Positions 37,274-48,291 are shown, counted from the first letter of the stretch. The stretch is 64,000 nucleotides of DNA from Actinomycetes bacterium (GCA_029779645.1 JAKPAC010000012.1:1-64000); one strand, 5' to 3'. Notes: a model not told the origin generated them from the sequence alone. Program-made: numbers and translations.

Positions 37274-38899
37274 ATGCACGCACCCCGCCGGCGCCCGCGC
37301 CGCCTCTTCCTGCTCGCCGCCGTCGCGGCGACGACCCTGGCGCTCGGCGCCTGCGCCGGGCCAGGCGTCGACACCGGCCCCGAGGCGGGCGGCGGTGAGC
37401 TGGTCTGGGCGATCGCCGGGGCCAACCTCTCGGCGGGCCACATGGATCCGCAGACGAGCCAGCTCGACTCGGCGGCCTCGGTGCAGCGCGGCGTGCTCGA
37501 CTCCCTCGTCTTCCAGAACGCCGACGGCACCTTCGCGCCCTGGCTCGCGAGCGGATGGGTCGTCTCGGCCGACGGACTCGAATACACGTTCTCGCTGCGC
37601 GACGACGTGGTCTTTCACGACGGCACGCCCTTCGACGCGGCGGCGGTGAAGGCCAACCTCGACCGGATCGCGGATGACGCCACGGACTCGAAGCAGGCCG
37701 CCAGCATGCTCGGCGCCGAGTACTACGAGGGCACGACCGTGATCGATCCGCAGACGGTCGTCGTGCGCTTCAGCCAGCCGAACGCGCCGTTCCTCCAGGC
37801 CGCGAGCACCGCCTACCTCGGGATGTACTCCCCGGCGACGCTCGCGGCGAACGCCGACACGCTGAAGGCCGGCGGTCCCGGCATCACGGTGGGCTCCGGG
37901 CCGCTCATCATGAGCGACTATGTGCCGGACCAGGAGATCGTGTACGTGCGCAACGACGCGTATGCGTGGGGCCCGAACGGCGCGGGGGCGCCCGAGTTCG
38001 AGACCCTTCGCGTCGCGATCGTGCCCGAGCCCGCGGTGCGAATCGGGATGCTCGCAAGCGGCGAGGCGCAGCTGGCGAGCAACATCACCGCGAACGCGGT
38101 CTCGGCCCTCGACTCGAGGCTCACGGTCGATGCGAAGAGCGTGCCCGGCCTGCCGTACTCGCTGTTCCTGAACGAGGGCTACGGCGTGTTCGCCGACGAG
38201 CTCGTGCGCGAGGCGTTCTCGCGCGCGATCGACATCGACGCCGCGGTCGAGACCATCTACTTCGGGCAGTACGAGCGCGCCTGGAGCGTGCTCGGGCCCG
38301 CCACCCCCGGGTATGACGCGAGTCTTGAGGGCACCTGGGAGTTCGATCCCGAGGCGGCGAATGCCCTCCTCGACGAGGCCGGCTGGACCCAGCGCGACGC
38401 CGAGGGCTACCGCACGCGTGACGGTGCCCGGCTCTCGGCGCGCTGGATCGCCTGGACCCCGATCTCGGACGACGCGGCGGCGCTCGCGAACGCGATCCAG
38501 TCCGACCTGCGCGACGTGGGGTTCGAGATCGTGCGCGAGGCGCTCGAGCCCGGCGCCTACAACGAGCAGTACGGCCCGAAGACCTTCGACATCACGGACT
38601 GGGACTTCGCGGGGGTCGACCCGGACCTGCTTCGCGCGCACCTGCACAGCGAAGGCTTCCAGAACGCTTCGCAGGTGAGCGACGCGGCGCTCGACGCGAT
38701 GCTGAGCGGCGCGGTCGCCGAGAGCGACCCCGCCGCACGCGCGGCGCTCTACCGTCAGGTGCAGCAGTGGAACGCGCAGCATCACGCGATCGTGCCGATC
38801 TTCGTGCCGTCGGTCATCACCGTGCTCGCCCCCGAGGTCACGGGGCTGAGCTACGACCTGTACGGGCGCCCGCTGTTCTTCGGCGTGTCGCTGGGCTAG
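37274..38899 (+). CDS. ABC transporter substrate-binding lipoprotein (peptide/nickel, SBP family 5)
   Basis: 541 aa. The signal peptide ends in the lipobox LGAC with Cys27 lipidated, anchoring it outside the membrane. The SBP-5 fold is shown by LDSLVFQNADGTFAPWLASGWVVSADGLEYTFSLRDDVVFHDGTPFDAAAVKANLDRI near 73-130, the family signature region. The ligand is probably a short peptide or similar small molecule; nickel or an opine cannot be excluded. It starts an SBP-permease-permease-ATPase cassette and probably has its own promoter (TAGGAT near 37220). Confidence 0.93.
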   Translation: MHAPRRRPRRLFLLAAVAATTLALGACAGPGVDTGPEAGGGELVWAIAGANLSAGHMDPQTSQLDSAASVQRGVLDSLVFQNADGTFAPWLASGWVVSADGLEYTFSLRDDVVFHDGTPFDAAAVKANLDRIADDATDSKQAASMLGAEYYEGTTVIDPQTVVVRFSQPNAPFLQAASTAYLGMYSPATLAANADTLKAGGPGITVGSGPLIMSDYVPDQEIVYVRNDAYAWGPNGAGAPEFETLRVAIVPEPAVRIGMLASGEAQLASNITANAVSALDSRLTVDAKSVPGLPYSLFLNEGYGVFADELVREAFSRAIDIDAAVETIYFGQYERAWSVLGPATPGYDASLEGTWEFDPEAANALLDEAGWTQRDAEGYRTRDGARLSARWIAWTPISDDAAALANAIQSDLRDVGFEIVREALEPGAYNEQYGPKTFDITDWDFAGVDPDLLRAHLHSEGFQNASQVSDAALDAMLSGAVAESDPAARAALYRQVQQWNAQHHAIVPIFVPSVITVLAPEVTGLSYDLYGRPLFFGVSLG

Positions 38900-38986
38900 C
38901 CTCCCCGGCACGGGCCGCGCGACCGCGGAGCGCGTGCGCCGCGGCTGCCGACACGCAGGCGCCACCATCGAGCACCGAGGAATCCC

Positions 38987-39943
38987 ATGCACGACTCACC
39001 CGGCGGCGCGCCCCGCGCGTTGCGCCGCGGCGCCGAACTGGCCGGCGGCGCGGTGCTCGTGCTGTGGGGGGCCGCGACGCTCGCGTTTCTCACCATGCGC
39101 CTCGTGCCCGGCGACGCGGTCGACGTCATGCTCGGACCGCACGCGCAGGTCTCGCCCGAGACGAAGGCGGCGATCCGCACCGAGCTCGGGCTCGATCTGC
39201 CCTGGTACCAGCAGTACGTCGGGCTGCTCGCACGCATGCTCCGCGGCGATCTCGGCGAGTCGTATCAGCTGCGGATGCCGGTGGCCGAGGTGATCGGTCG
39301 GCAGCTGGCGCCCACCCTGCAGCTCACCGGGCTCGCGCTCACGATCGCGCTCGTGCTGGCGTTCGCGGCCGCGCTGCTTGCCCGCGGCCGCCGCGCCCGC
39401 GGGATCGTGGCGGCACTGGAACTGGTCGTGCTCTCGTCGCCCGTGTTCTGGATCGGCCTCGTGCTGCTCACGGTCTTCTCGTTCACGCTGGGCTGGTTTC
39501 CCGTCTCCGGGCGCGGGTTCGCGGCGCTGGTGCTCCCCGCCGTCACGCTGGCGCTCCCCGTCGCGGCGCTGCTCGGGCAGGTGCTGCGCGACGGGCTGGA
39601 GGAGGCCGAGCGGCAGCCCTTCGCCTTGAGCGTTCGAGCGCGCGGGGCGAGCCAGTCGCGCCTGTTGCTGCGCCACACGCTGCGGCACGGCTCGACGGGG
39701 GCGCTGACGCTTGCTGGATACCTCGTGGGCTCGCTCCTCGGCGGCACGGTGCTCGTCGAGACGGTGTTCGCGCGCGCGGGCATCGGCCGGGTCACGCTCG
39801 CCGCGATTCAGGGGCGCGATCTGCCCGTCGTCATGGCCGTGATCATGCTGAGCGCGGTGGTGTTCGTGGTCGTGCACCTCCTCGTCGAGCTTGCATACCC
39901 GCTGCTCGATCCGCGGCTGCGACGCGGAGTGAACGCGCGATGA
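38987..39943 (+). CDS. ABC transporter permease (DppB/OppB-like)
   Basis: 318 aa, six membrane helices. The N-terminal block TLAFLTMRLVPGDAVDVMLGPHA is typical of DppB-type permeases, and the EAA loop is ALSVRARGASQSRLLLRHTLRHG near 205-230. It forms the channel with the next permease and is powered by the fused ATPase. GAGGAA lies upstream of the ATG, and the stop overlaps the next gene by 4 nt. Confidence 0.94.
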   Translation: MHDSPGGAPRALRRGAELAGGAVLVLWGAATLAFLTMRLVPGDAVDVMLGPHAQVSPETKAAIRTELGLDLPWYQQYVGLLARMLRGDLGESYQLRMPVAEVIGRQLAPTLQLTGLALTIALVLAFAAALLARGRRARGIVAALELVVLSSPVFWIGLVLLTVFSFTLGWFPVSGRGFAALVLPAVTLALPVAALLGQVLRDGLEEAERQPFALSVRARGASQSRLLLRHTLRHGSTGALTLAGYLVGSLLGGTVLVETVFARAGIGRVTLAAIQGRDLPVVMAVIMLSAVVFVVVHLLVELAYPLLDPRLRRGVNAR

Positions 39944-40815
39944 CTGCCCTGGGGGCCCGGGTGCCCGGAGGCGGTCGGGCGGCGCGGCGCGGCGGGGTCG
40001 CGCAGACCCTGGCGGCTCGGGCGGGGGTGGCGGCGGCATCCGCGGTGCTGCTGGTGCTGGCGACGATGGCGATCGCGCCGAGCGTGTTCACGGGCGTCGA
40101 TCCGCTCGCCACCGACCTGCGCGCGGCGCTGCTGCCGCCCGGCGTCGGGCACCCGTTCGGCACCGATCAGACCGGGCGCGACGTGTACGCGCGGGTCGTG
40201 CACGGGGCGCGCATCTCGGCGATCATCGGCATCAGCGCGGCGGGCCTCGCCGCCGTCGGCGGCCTGCTGCTCGGCATCCTCGCCGGGCTGGCACCCCGCC
40301 GGGTCGGGGCCGTGGCGATGCGGGGCGTTGACGTGCTGCTCGCCTTCCCTGAGTTTCTGATCGCGCTGGTCGTGGTCGCGATCCTGGGCCCTGGGGCCTT
40401 CACTGTGGCGCTCGCCGTCACGATCGCGGCGGTGCCCGTCTACATTCGCCTCGCTCGTGCGCACACGGTCAGCCTCCGCCAGGCCGAGCACGTCGAATCG
40501 GCCATGCTGCTCGGCGTCTCGCGGCCCATGGCGGTGGCGCGCCACGTGCTGCCGGCGGTCGCCGGCTCGGTGAGCGTGCTGGCGACGATCGGCGTCGGCT
40601 CGGCGATCATCGCCTCGGCGGGGCTGAGCTTCCTGGGCCTTGGGCCCACCGAGCCGACACCCGAGTGGGGGCTGATGATGGCGGGCGGGCGCAACGTGCT
40701 GGGCCAGGCGTGGTGGATCGCGGTGTTCCCCGGCCTCGCCGTGATGGTCACGGTGATCTCGCTCAGCGTGGTTGGCCGGGCGCTGCGCCGGCGAGCCGAG
40801 GGCGGGGCGGCATGA
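39940..40815 (+). CDS. ABC transporter permease (DppC/OppC-like)
   Basis: 291 aa. The N-terminus is long and basic, then FGTDQTGRDVYARVVHGARISAIIG, the DppC signature, and the EAA loop near 190-210 (VESAMLLGVSRPMAVARHVLPA). It pairs with the preceding permease. Both ends overlap neighbours by ATGA, indicating translational coupling. Confidence 0.94.
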   Translation: MTALGARVPGGGRAARRGGVAQTLAARAGVAAASAVLLVLATMAIAPSVFTGVDPLATDLRAALLPPGVGHPFGTDQTGRDVYARVVHGARISAIIGISAAGLAAVGGLLLGILAGLAPRRVGAVAMRGVDVLLAFPEFLIALVVVAILGPGAFTVALAVTIAAVPVYIRLARAHTVSLRQAEHVESAMLLGVSRPMAVARHVLPAVAGSVSVLATIGVGSAIIASAGLSFLGLGPTEPTPEWGLMMAGGRNVLGQAWWIAVFPGLAVMVTVISLSVVGRALRRRAEGGAA

Positions 40816-42374
40816 GCGGCATCGACGTGCGGGGCCTGCGGGTGGTGATCGGCGACCGCGTCGTCGTCGACGATGTCTCGCTGCGGGTCGCGCCGGGGGA
40901 GTGCCTGGCGATCGTCGGCGAGTCCGGCGCGGGCAAGTCGATGATCGCGCACGCGCTGCTCGGCCTCGCTCCGCAGGGGGCGACGGTCACCGCCGAGCGC
41001 CTCAGCGTCGACGGTCTCGAGCTGCGAGACGCCGACGAGTCGGCCTGGCGCGCCGTGCGTGGCGCTCGCGTGGCGCTGGTCTCGCAGGATGCGCTGGTCT
41101 CGCTCGATCCGTTCCGCCGGATCGGCCGAGAGATCGAGGAGCCGCTCGAGATCCACACCCGCGAAGCCGCACCCGAGCGCAGGCGTCGGGCACAGGCAGC
41201 GCTCGAGTCGGTCGCCATGCCCGATGCGGCCCGGCGCATGGGGGCACACCCGCACGAGCTCTCGGGCGGGCTTCGCCAGCGTGCCCTCATCGCGTCGGCG
41301 CTCGTGACGGACCCGCCGCTGATCATCGCCGATGAGCCGACGACCGCGCTCGACGCCACCGTCCAGCGCCGCATCCTGCGACTGCTGCGCGGCATCGTGG
41401 ATGCCGGCACCGGCCTGCTCGTGATCACCCACGACCTCGCCGCGGCCGCGCAGCTCGCCGATCGGATCGCGGTCGTGCAGGAGGGCGCGATCGTCGAGCT
41501 CGGACCCGCGGCCCAGCTGCTGGTGCAGCCGCAGCATGCCCACACCCGCGAACTCGTCGACGCGTGGCGGGTGCGGCCCGCGAGCCGGCCCGTTCGCGCG
41601 GATGCGCCCGTGCTCGTCGCGGAGGGACTCGCGAAGGACTTCGCCGGTTCGGGCCGCGTGGTCGACGACGTCTCGCTCACCCTCCATCGCGGCGCGACGC
41701 TCGGCGTGGCCGGCGAATCCGGCTCCGGCAAGACCACGCTCGCGCGCCTGCTGATGGGGATCGAGACCCCCGATGCGGGCACGGTGCGGCTCGGCGACAT
41801 GCCCTGGAATCCGGCCCGTGAAGCGGCGCGCCGGCCGGCACGCCGGCGCATCCAGCTCGTGCACCAGAACCCGCGCGCGGCCTTCGACCCGCGCTGGAGC
41901 ATCGGGCGCTCGATCGCCGAGGCGCTCGGCGCGGGCGGCGTGCCCCGTCGCGATCGAGCCGCCGCCGTCGCACGCGCACTCGAGCACGTCGAGCTCGACG
42001 CGGCGCTCGCGCACCGCCGCCCTGGGCAGCTCTCGGGCGGGCAGCGGCAGCGAGCCGCGATCGCGCGCGCCCTCGCCGCGGGGCCGGAGATGCTGATCCT
42101 CGATGAGCCGGTCTCGGCGCTCGACGCATCCGTGCAGTTCACGATCCTCGCCCTGCTGGAGCGTCTGCAGCGCGAGACCGGGGTCGCGATGCTGCTGATC
42201 TCGCACGACCTGCGCGTGCTCGCCGCCGTCGCCGACGAGGTGCTGGTGATGCGCCACGGCCGCGTGGTGGAGGGCGGTGCGACGGCGCGCGTGTTCGCCG
42301 AGCCGAGGCATCCATTCACGAGGGCGCTGCTGGACGCGGCCTCCCTGGACGCGGACGCGCCCGGTCCCGGGTAG
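40812..42374 (+). CDS. ABC transporter ATP-binding protein with two fused ATPase domains
   Basis: 520 aa. Two complete nucleotide-binding domains in one chain, equivalent to fused DppD and DppF. Walker A motifs are GESGAGKS near residue 37 and GESGSGKT near 305; signatures are ELSGGLRQR and QLSGGQRQR; Walker B motifs are [12 protein letters not shown] and [11 protein letters not shown]. It energises the upstream peptide-type permeases. Its TAG stop is also the first three bases of the -10 hexamer of the next transcription unit. Confidence 0.95.
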   Translation: MSGIDVRGLRVVIGDRVVVDDVSLRVAPGECLAIVGESGAGKSMIAHALLGLAPQGATVTAERLSVDGLELRDADESAWRAVRGARVALVSQDALVSLDPFRRIGREIEEPLEIHTREAAPERRRRAQAALESVAMPDAARRMGAHPHELSGGLRQRALIASALVTDPPLIIADEPTTALDATVQRRILRLLRGIVDAGTGLLVITHDLAAAAQLADRIAVVQEGAIVELGPAAQLLVQPQHAHTRELVDAWRVRPASRPVRADAPVLVAEGLAKDFAGSGRVVDDVSLTLHRGATLGVAGESGSGKTTLARLLMGIETPDAGTVRLGDMPWNPAREAARRPARRRIQLVHQNPRAAFDPRWSIGRSIAEALGAGGVPRRDRAAAVARALEHVELDAALAHRRPGQLSGGQRQRAAIARALAAGPEMLILDEPVSALDASVQFTILALLERLQRETGVAMLLISHDLRVLAAVADEVLVMRHGRVVEGGATARVFAEPRHPFTRALLDAASLDADAPGPG

Positions 42375-42377
42375 AAT
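42372..42377 (+). promoter_or_regulatory. -10 element of the ileS T-box transcript
   Basis: TAGAAT overlaps the TAG stop of the preceding ABC gene. The predicted start at about 42384 places transcription just before the T-box stem I. Confidence 0.5.
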
Positions 42378-42383
42378 CGGATG

Positions 42384-42582
42384 CGCAGCGCTGATCCGGC
42401 CATCACCGGGGAGCTCTCGGAAGAACGAGACGCGAGTCTTCATTAGAACCGAGCGGGGCAGGCCCGATACAGCCGCAGTGAGAGTGGTCGCCCGGCTCGT
42501 GGCGGCAGGCGGGGTGGTACCGCGGTTCTTCCAACAGGAAGGGTCGTCCTCGCAGGAAGCCCTTGCAACCTGCTGGAGTGAG
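42384..42582 (+). promoter_or_regulatory. Isoleucine T-box riboswitch (ileS leader, probably ultrashort stem I, translational)
   Basis: The conserved T-box motif GGGTGGTACCGCGG is at 42512-42525. Stem I is very short, CCGG...CCGG around 42396-42409, exposing ATC at 42402-42404 as the Ile specifier codon. A GAAGA/TCTTC stem II follows near 42420-42443. Past the T-box, CTTCC/GGAAG and GCAGG/CCTGC stems precede the GGAG at 42575-42578, so the Shine-Dalgarno can be sequestered. No intrinsic terminator with a U-tract is present. This matches the actinobacterial class II ileS T-box that senses uncharged tRNA-Ile and frees the ribosome site. Confidence 0.88.
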
Positions 42583-45500
42583 ATGACCTACCCGAAGTCT
42601 GCGTTCGGAACCGCCGCCGATCCCGTCGTGCCGAGCCCCCGCTTCCCCGCGATCGAGCAGGAGGTGCTCGCGTTCTGGGAGCAGGACGACACGTTCCGCG
42701 CGTCGATCGCGCAGCGCGAGGGCGCCGACGAATGGGTGTTCTACGACGGCCCGCCGTTCGCGAACGGCCTGCCGCACTACGGGCACCTGCTCACCGGCTA
42801 TGCGAAAGACCTCTTCCCGCGCTTCCAGACGATGCGCGGACACAAGGTCGACCGCGTGTTCGGCTGGGACACCCACGGCCTGCCCGCCGAGCTCGAGGCG
42901 ATGAAGCAGCTCGGCATCACCGAGAAGTCCCAGATCGAGGGGATGGGCCTCGCGGCCTTCAACGACAAGGCCCGTGAGTCGGTGCTGGCGTACACCCGCG
43001 AGTGGGAGGACTACGTCACCCGCCAGGCGCGCTGGGTCGACTTCGAGCGCGGCTACAAGACCCTCGACATCGGCTACATGGAATCGGTGCTCTGGGCGTT
43101 CAAGACCCTGTACGACAAGGGCCTGGCGTATGAGGGCTACCGCGTGCTCCCGTACTGCTGGCGCGACGAGACTCCGCTGTCCAACCACGAGCTGCGCATG
43201 GACGACGACGTCTACAAGATGCGGCAGGACCCATCGGTCACCGTGAGCTTCCCGCTCGTGGGCGCGAAGGCCGAGGCGCTCGGGCTGACCGGCGTGCGCG
43301 TCCTGGCCTGGACGACCACCCCCTGGACCCTGCCCACCAACCTCGCGCTTGCCGTCGGCCCCGCGATCCGCTACGCCGTCGTGCCGGGTGGCCCGGGCGG
43401 CGCCGCCGACGTGCACCATGCACCCGACGGCCGCGCCGACGACCCCCTCGAGGCGTCGGCGCACGAGTACCTCATCGCCGAGGATCTGCTCGGCAGCTAC
43501 GCGAAGGACCTCGGCTACGAGGATGCCGCCGCGGCCGGCGCGGCCGTGAGCCGCACCGTGCTCGGCTCGGAGCTGGAGGACGTCGCGTACGACCGCCTGT
43601 TCGACTACTACGCCGACGCCGAGAAGTTCGGCACGGAGCGCGCCTGGCGCATCCTCGTCGACGACTACGTGACGACCTCGGACGGCACCGGCATCGTGCA
43701 CCAGGCGCCCGCGTACGGTGAGGACGACCAGCGCGTCGCCGACGCCGCCGGGATCCCGACCATCCTCTCGCTCGACGATGGCGGGCGGTTCCTGCCCGAG
43801 GTGAGCGATGTCGCGGGCGAGCTGTGGATGGACGCGAACACGCCGCTGGTGCGCCTGATCCGTCAGAGCGGGCGCCTGCTGCGCCTGGCAAGCTACGAGC
43901 ACTCGTACCCGCACTGCTGGCGCTGCCGCAACCCCCTCATCTACAAGGCGGTCTCGAGCTGGTTCGTGCGCATCACCGATATCAAGGATCGGATGATCGC
44001 GAACAACGAGCCGATCACCTGGTCGCCCGAGAACGTCAAGCACGGGCAGTTCGGCAAGTGGCTCGAGGGCGCGCGCGACTGGTCGATCAGCCGCAACCGC
44101 TACTGGGGCTCGCCCATCCCGATCTGGAAGAGCGACAACCCCGAATTCCCCCGCGTCGATGCGTACGGCTCGCTTGCCGAGCTCGAGCGCGACTTCGGCG
44201 GGCTGCCCCGAAACGCCGCCGGCGAGGTCGACCTGCACCGTCCGTACATCGACGAGCTGACCCGACCGAACCCCGACGACCCCAGCGGCGAATCCACGAT
44301 GCGTCGCATCGAGGACGTGCTTGACGTGTGGTTCGACTCGGGTTCGATGCCGTTCGCGCAGGTGCACTACCCGTTCGAGAACCACGAGTGGTTCGACGCG
44401 CATTCGCCGGCCGATTTCATCGTCGAGTACATCCCGCAGACGCGCGGCTGGTTCTATGTCATGCACGCCCTGTCGACCGCGCTGTTCGATCGACCCGCGT
44501 TCATCGGGGTGTCGTGTCACGGCACCGTGCTCGGCAGCGACGGACAGAAGATGTCGAAGTCGCTCGGCAACTACCCGAACGTCTCGGAGGTGTTCGATCG
44601 CGACGGCTCCGACGCGATGCGCTGGTTCCTGATGTCGTCGAGCGTGCTGCGCGGCGGCAACCTCGTCGTCACCGAGGAGGGCATCCGTGCGGGGGTGCGC
44701 GAGTTCATGCTCCCGCTCTGGAACGCGTGGTACTTCTTCTCGACCTACGCCAACGCCGCGGGCGGCCCCGGGGCCGAAGGCTACGAGGCGACCTGGCGCA
44801 CCGACTCGCGGGACGTGCTCGACCGGTACATCCTGGCGCTCACCGGAGACCTCATCCGCGACGTCGCCGGCGACCTCGAGCGACTCGACTCGACCACCGC
44901 GACCGCGCGGCTGCGCGACTTCGCCGAGGCGCTGACCAACTGGTACGTGCGTCGCTCGCGCGAGCGCTTCTGGACGGGGGTGACCGACGATCCGCGCAGC
45001 ACCGAGGCGTTCGACACGCTGTACACGGTGCTCGAGACCCTCACCCGCGTCGCGGCGCCGCTGCTTCCGCTCGTCACCGAGCGCGTGTGGCAGGGCCTCA
45101 CGGGCGGCCGCAGCGTGCACCTGACGGACTGGCCCGACGACGCGCAGTTCGCGCCGGCGCACGACATCCGCACCGCGATGGATGCCGTGCGCGAGGTGTC
45201 GAGCGTGGCGAACGCGCTGCGCAAGCGCGAAGGCAAGCGCGTGCGCCTGCCGCTGGCCCGGCTGACCGTCGTCGTGCCCGGCGCCGCGGCGCTCGCGCAG
45301 TTCGACGACATCCTGCGCGAGGAGCTCAACGTCAAGGGGACCGAGCTGATCGAGCTGGATGAGGCGAAGGCGGCCGAGTATGGCATCACGCACCGGCTCT
45401 CGGTGAACGCTCGCGCCGCCGGGCCCCGGCTCGGCAAACAGGTGCAGCAGGCTATCAAGGCGGCGAAGGACGGCGACTGGTCGGAGCAGGACGGCGTCGT

Positions 45501-45990
45501 GATCGCTGGCGGGCTCGCGCTGGAGCCGGGTGAGTACACCCTCGTGCTCGAGACCACCGGCCGTCCGGAGGGCGAGGCGCTCGCGACCCTGCCCGGCGGC
45601 GGCTTCGTGCTGCTCGACATCACCACCACGCCCGAGCTCGAGGCTGAGGGCCTGGCGCGCGACGCCATCCGCGTCGTACAGGAGGCCCGCAAGAACGCCG
45701 GCCTCGAGGTCAGCGATCGGATCGTCCTGGCGCTCAACGCCGGACCGAACCAGCTCGGGGCCCTCGAGCAGCACGCGGCGCTCATCGCGGCCGAGACGCT
45801 CTCGACGGCCATCGCGGTGCAGCTCACCGAGGGACTCGACGAGCTCGTCGACGTCGTGGAGAGCCCCGGCGACGGCGTGTTCCGCAGTGGGGCACGAGCG
45901 CTGGGCGTCGAGAAGGCGCCCATGATCGTCACGATCGATGCCACGCGCACCGCCCGGGGTGTCGCCGGAGGCGAGGGGGAGGGCGCATGA
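42583..45990 (+). CDS. ileS: Isoleucyl-tRNA synthetase
   Basis: 1135 aa, longer than the E. coli-type enzyme of about 940 aa. Class I motifs are [12 protein letters not shown] (HIGH variant HYGH, residues 65-68) and [10 protein letters not shown] near 656. The [18 protein letters not shown] form and extra length place it in the eukaryotic-like type 2 IleRS group, often less sensitive to mupirocin; resistance is inferred only. The CP1 editing domain lies between about 200 and 440. The ATG has GGAGTGAG directly upstream inside the T-box sequestrator. Its stop overlaps folC by ATGA. Confidence 0.96.
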   Translation: MTYPKSAFGTAADPVVPSPRFPAIEQEVLAFWEQDDTFRASIAQREGADEWVFYDGPPFANGLPHYGHLLTGYAKDLFPRFQTMRGHKVDRVFGWDTHGLPAELEAMKQLGITEKSQIEGMGLAAFNDKARESVLAYTREWEDYVTRQARWVDFERGYKTLDIGYMESVLWAFKTLYDKGLAYEGYRVLPYCWRDETPLSNHELRMDDDVYKMRQDPSVTVSFPLVGAKAEALGLTGVRVLAWTTTPWTLPTNLALAVGPAIRYAVVPGGPGGAADVHHAPDGRADDPLEASAHEYLIAEDLLGSYAKDLGYEDAAAAGAAVSRTVLGSELEDVAYDRLFDYYADAEKFGTERAWRILVDDYVTTSDGTGIVHQAPAYGEDDQRVADAAGIPTILSLDDGGRFLPEVSDVAGELWMDANTPLVRLIRQSGRLLRLASYEHSYPHCWRCRNPLIYKAVSSWFVRITDIKDRMIANNEPITWSPENVKHGQFGKWLEGARDWSISRNRYWGSPIPIWKSDNPEFPRVDAYGSLAELERDFGGLPRNAAGEVDLHRPYIDELTRPNPDDPSGESTMRRIEDVLDVWFDSGSMPFAQVHYPFENHEWFDAHSPADFIVEYIPQTRGWFYVMHALSTALFDRPAFIGVSCHGTVLGSDGQKMSKSLGNYPNVSEVFDRDGSDAMRWFLMSSSVLRGGNLVVTEEGIRAGVREFMLPLWNAWYFFSTYANAAGGPGAEGYEATWRTDSRDVLDRYILALTGDLIRDVAGDLERLDSTTATARLRDFAEALTNWYVRRSRERFWTGVTDDPRSTEAFDTLYTVLETLTRVAAPLLPLVTERVWQGLTGGRSVHLTDWPDDAQFAPAHDIRTAMDAVREVSSVANALRKREGKRVRLPLARLTVVVPGAAALAQFDDILREELNVKGTELIELDEAKAAEYGITHRLSVNARAAGPRLGKQVQQAIKAAKDGDWSEQDGVVIAGGLALEPGEYTLVLETTGRPEGEALATLPGGGFVLLDITTTPELEAEGLARDAIRVVQEARKNAGLEVSDRIVLALNAGPNQLGALEQHAALIAAETLSTAIAVQLTEGLDELVDVVESPGDGVFRSGARALGVEKAPMIVTIDATRTARGVAGGEGEGA

Positions 45991-47327
45991 ACGACGTGCA
46001 GCGCGCCGACGCCGTCTACGAGGCGCTCCTCGCCCGGGCGGGCGAGGCCTGGGTCGAACCGCGAATGGAGCGGGTCGGCCGGCTCCTCGAGCTGCTGGGC
46101 GACCCGCAGCGCAGCTACCGGGTGATCCACATCACCGGCACCAACGGCAAGACGAGCACCAGCCGGATGATCGAGAGCCTCCTTCGCGCGCACGATCTGC
46201 GCACCGGCCTGTTCACGAGCCCGCACCTGGAGCGATTCACCGAGCGCATCATGATCGACGGCGCGCCCATCAGCGACGTCGCCGTCGCCGACGCCTGGGA
46301 CGAGCTCGTGCCCCTGCTCGCGCTCGTCGACGCCGAGCTCGCGCGCGACGCGCTGGCGCCGCTCACCTTCTTCGAGGTGCTCACCGCGCTGGCGTTCCTG
46401 GCCTGCGCGGACGCGCCGGTGGACGTGCTGGTGCTCGAGGTCGGTATGGGCGGCGCCTGGGACTCCACGAACGCCGCAGACGGCGACATCGCGGTGTTCA
46501 CGCCGATCGACATCGACCACGCCGACCGGCTCGGCAGCACCATCGCCGAGATCGCCGCGGTGAAGGCGGGCATCATCAAGGACGGCGCCGCCGTCGTGTC
46601 GGCGCGCCAGGCGGATGCCGCGGCCTCGGTGCTTCGCGAGCACGCCGCCGCGCACGGCGCATCCATCGCGTTCGAGGGCGACGAGTTCGCGGTCGAATCG
46701 GCGGTGCTCGCCGTCGGGGGACAGCTGCTCACGGTGCGCGGGCTCGCCGCGAGCTACGCCGACGAGTACCTTCCGCAGTACGGGCGGCACCAGGCGCACA
46801 ATGCGGCACTCGCGATCGCGGCCGTCGAGTCGTTCCTCGGGGGCGGGACGCGTCCGATCGCCGGCGACATCCTGAGCGAGGGGCTGGCGACGGCGACCTC
46901 GCCTGGGCGCCTCCAGCTGGTCGGCATCGCACCCACGGTCATCGTCGACGCCGCGCACAACCCGCACGGCGCGCACGCCCTGGCCGCCGCGCTCGGCGAG
47001 TTCTTCGACTTCGACGAGTGGGCCCTCGTGCTCGGCGTGTTCGACGACAAGAACGCCGCCGGCATCGTCGACGCGCTCGCACCCGTCGTCAGCCGCGTGT
47101 TCACCACGGAGCCCGCTTCGCCGCGCGCCAGCGACGCAGAGGCCCTGGCCGATCTCGTCGAGGCCCACGGGCTCGCCGTGTCGGCGCATCCAGCGCCCGA
47201 CGAGGCGATGGAGCTCGCGCGCCGATGGGCGGCCGAGGGCGAACGCCGTGCGGTCGTGATCGCCGGCTCGATCGTGCTCGCGGGCGAGGCGATCACCATC
47301 GCCGAGGGTGAAGGATGGAAGGCATGA
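45987..47327 (+). CDS. folC: Bifunctional folylpolyglutamate / dihydrofolate synthase
   Basis: 446 aa, Mur-ligase-like. The P-loop [20 protein letters not shown] spans residues 47-66, followed by [15 protein letters not shown] and [15 protein letters not shown], all FolC signatures; [17 protein letters not shown] near 315 opens the C-terminal domain. It adds glutamate to folates and retains them in the cytoplasm. It overlaps ileS at its start and DUF4233 at its end, so it is controlled by the ileS T-box transcript. Confidence 0.95.
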   Translation: MNDVQRADAVYEALLARAGEAWVEPRMERVGRLLELLGDPQRSYRVIHITGTNGKTSTSRMIESLLRAHDLRTGLFTSPHLERFTERIMIDGAPISDVAVADAWDELVPLLALVDAELARDALAPLTFFEVLTALAFLACADAPVDVLVLEVGMGGAWDSTNAADGDIAVFTPIDIDHADRLGSTIAEIAAVKAGIIKDGAAVVSARQADAAASVLREHAAAHGASIAFEGDEFAVESAVLAVGGQLLTVRGLAASYADEYLPQYGRHQAHNAALAIAAVESFLGGGTRPIAGDILSEGLATATSPGRLQLVGIAPTVIVDAAHNPHGAHALAAALGEFFDFDEWALVLGVFDDKNAAGIVDALAPVVSRVFTTEPASPRASDAEALADLVEAHGLAVSAHPAPDEAMELARRWAAEGERRAVVIAGSIVLAGEAITIAEGEGWKA

Positions 47328-47770
47328 GCGACATCGCAGCACCGGCCGACGCCCCCGAGCCGCAGCCCTCGCGCCGACGCGCGCGCACCCGCCGCAATCG
47401 CTCGCTGACCGCGAAGCTCGGCGCCGTGGTGCTGGGCTTCGAATCGGTGATCGTGTTTCTGGCCGGCCTCGTCATGTTCGGGCTCGGGGCGCTGCCGGAG
47501 GGGATCCCCGACTGGTGGGCGATCATCGCCGGCGCGGTCGTGGCGCTGCTGATGATCGCGGCGACCGCGGTGCTCGATCACGCCTGGGGCATCTGGCTCG
47601 GCTGGCTGCTGCAGGCGGTCGTCGCGGCGGGCGCGCTGCTGGTGCCGCCGATCTGGTTCGTGGTGCTCGTCTTCGGCGGCATGTGGGCCTACGCCGCGAT
47701 CATGGGCCCACGACTCGAAGCACGCGGGGCCCTGTTGGCGGCCGATGCCGCGGCGCACGACACCGAATAG
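47324..47770 (+). CDS. DUF4233 membrane protein
   Basis: 148 aa. A basic N-terminal tail of about 30 residues ([12 protein letters not shown]) precedes four membrane helices (LGAVVLGFESVIVFLAGLVMFG onward). DUF4233 proteins sit between folC and ndk across actinobacteria, and their function is unknown. GGAAGGC precedes the ATG, which overlaps the folC stop. Confidence 0.88.
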   Translation: MSDIAAPADAPEPQPSRRRARTRRNRSLTAKLGAVVLGFESVIVFLAGLVMFGLGALPEGIPDWWAIIAGAVVALLMIAATAVLDHAWGIWLGWLLQAVVAAGALLVPPIWFVVLVFGGMWAYAAIMGPRLEARGALLAADAAAHDTE

Positions 47771-47843
47771 TCCGCGGCCGTCCGTCGCGCCCGCGACGGG
47801 CGGGACCGCACCTTTCCGAACCTTTCCCAACCTGGAGACTGAC

Positions 47844-48260
47844 ATGACCACTGAAGAGACGCTCGTTCTGATCAAGCCTGACGGCGTGGCCCGCGGCCTG
47901 ACCGGCAGCATCCTGGCCCGCATCGAGGCGAAGGGGTACTCGCTCGTCGACATCCGGCTCGTCGATCCCGATCGCGACCTGCTCGCAGCGCACTACGCCG
48001 AGCACGAGGGCAAGCCGTTCTACGAGCCGCTGATCGAGTTCATGCTCTCGGGGCCGTCGGTGGCGATTCGCCTCGCCGGCAACCGCGTGATCGAGGGCTT
48101 CCGCTCGCTCGCCGGCACCACCGATCCGACCACGGCCGCGCCGGGAACGATCCGCGGCGACTTCGGGCGCGACTGGGGCCTGCGCGTGCAGCAGAACCTC
48201 GTGCACGGCTCCGACGCCCCCGAGTCGGCCGCGCGCGAGCTCGGCATCTGGTTCGCGTAG
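47844..48260 (+). CDS. ndk: Nucleoside diphosphate kinase
   Basis: 138 aa. It transfers phosphate from NTP to NDP through phospho-histidine; the catalytic His121 is in NLVHGSD. LVLIKPDGVARG at the N-terminus is the family signature. It lies 73 nt after DUF4233 with GGAG upstream of its ATG, and may be the last gene of the ileS transcript. A strong hairpin follows. Confidence 0.97.
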   Translation: MTTEETLVLIKPDGVARGLTGSILARIEAKGYSLVDIRLVDPDRDLLAAHYAEHEGKPFYEPLIEFMLSGPSVAIRLAGNRVIEGFRSLAGTTDPTTAAPGTIRGDFGRDWGLRVQQNLVHGSDAPESAARELGIWFA

Positions 48261-48291
48261 CCCGTACCGGGCGCGCGTCGCCCAGAGCTGC

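Noticed and set aside
42403..45774. A minus-strand open frame of about 1,120 codons opposite ileS
   Set aside because: It covers the T-box and IleRS in antisense, has no domain, and shows the Arg/Leu/His bias of antisense frames in GC-rich genes.
47771..47843. Considered a riboswitch or promoter ahead of ndk
   Set aside because: Only 73 nt with no hairpin or -10 of note; read-through from the ileS-folC-DUF4233 unit is sufficient.
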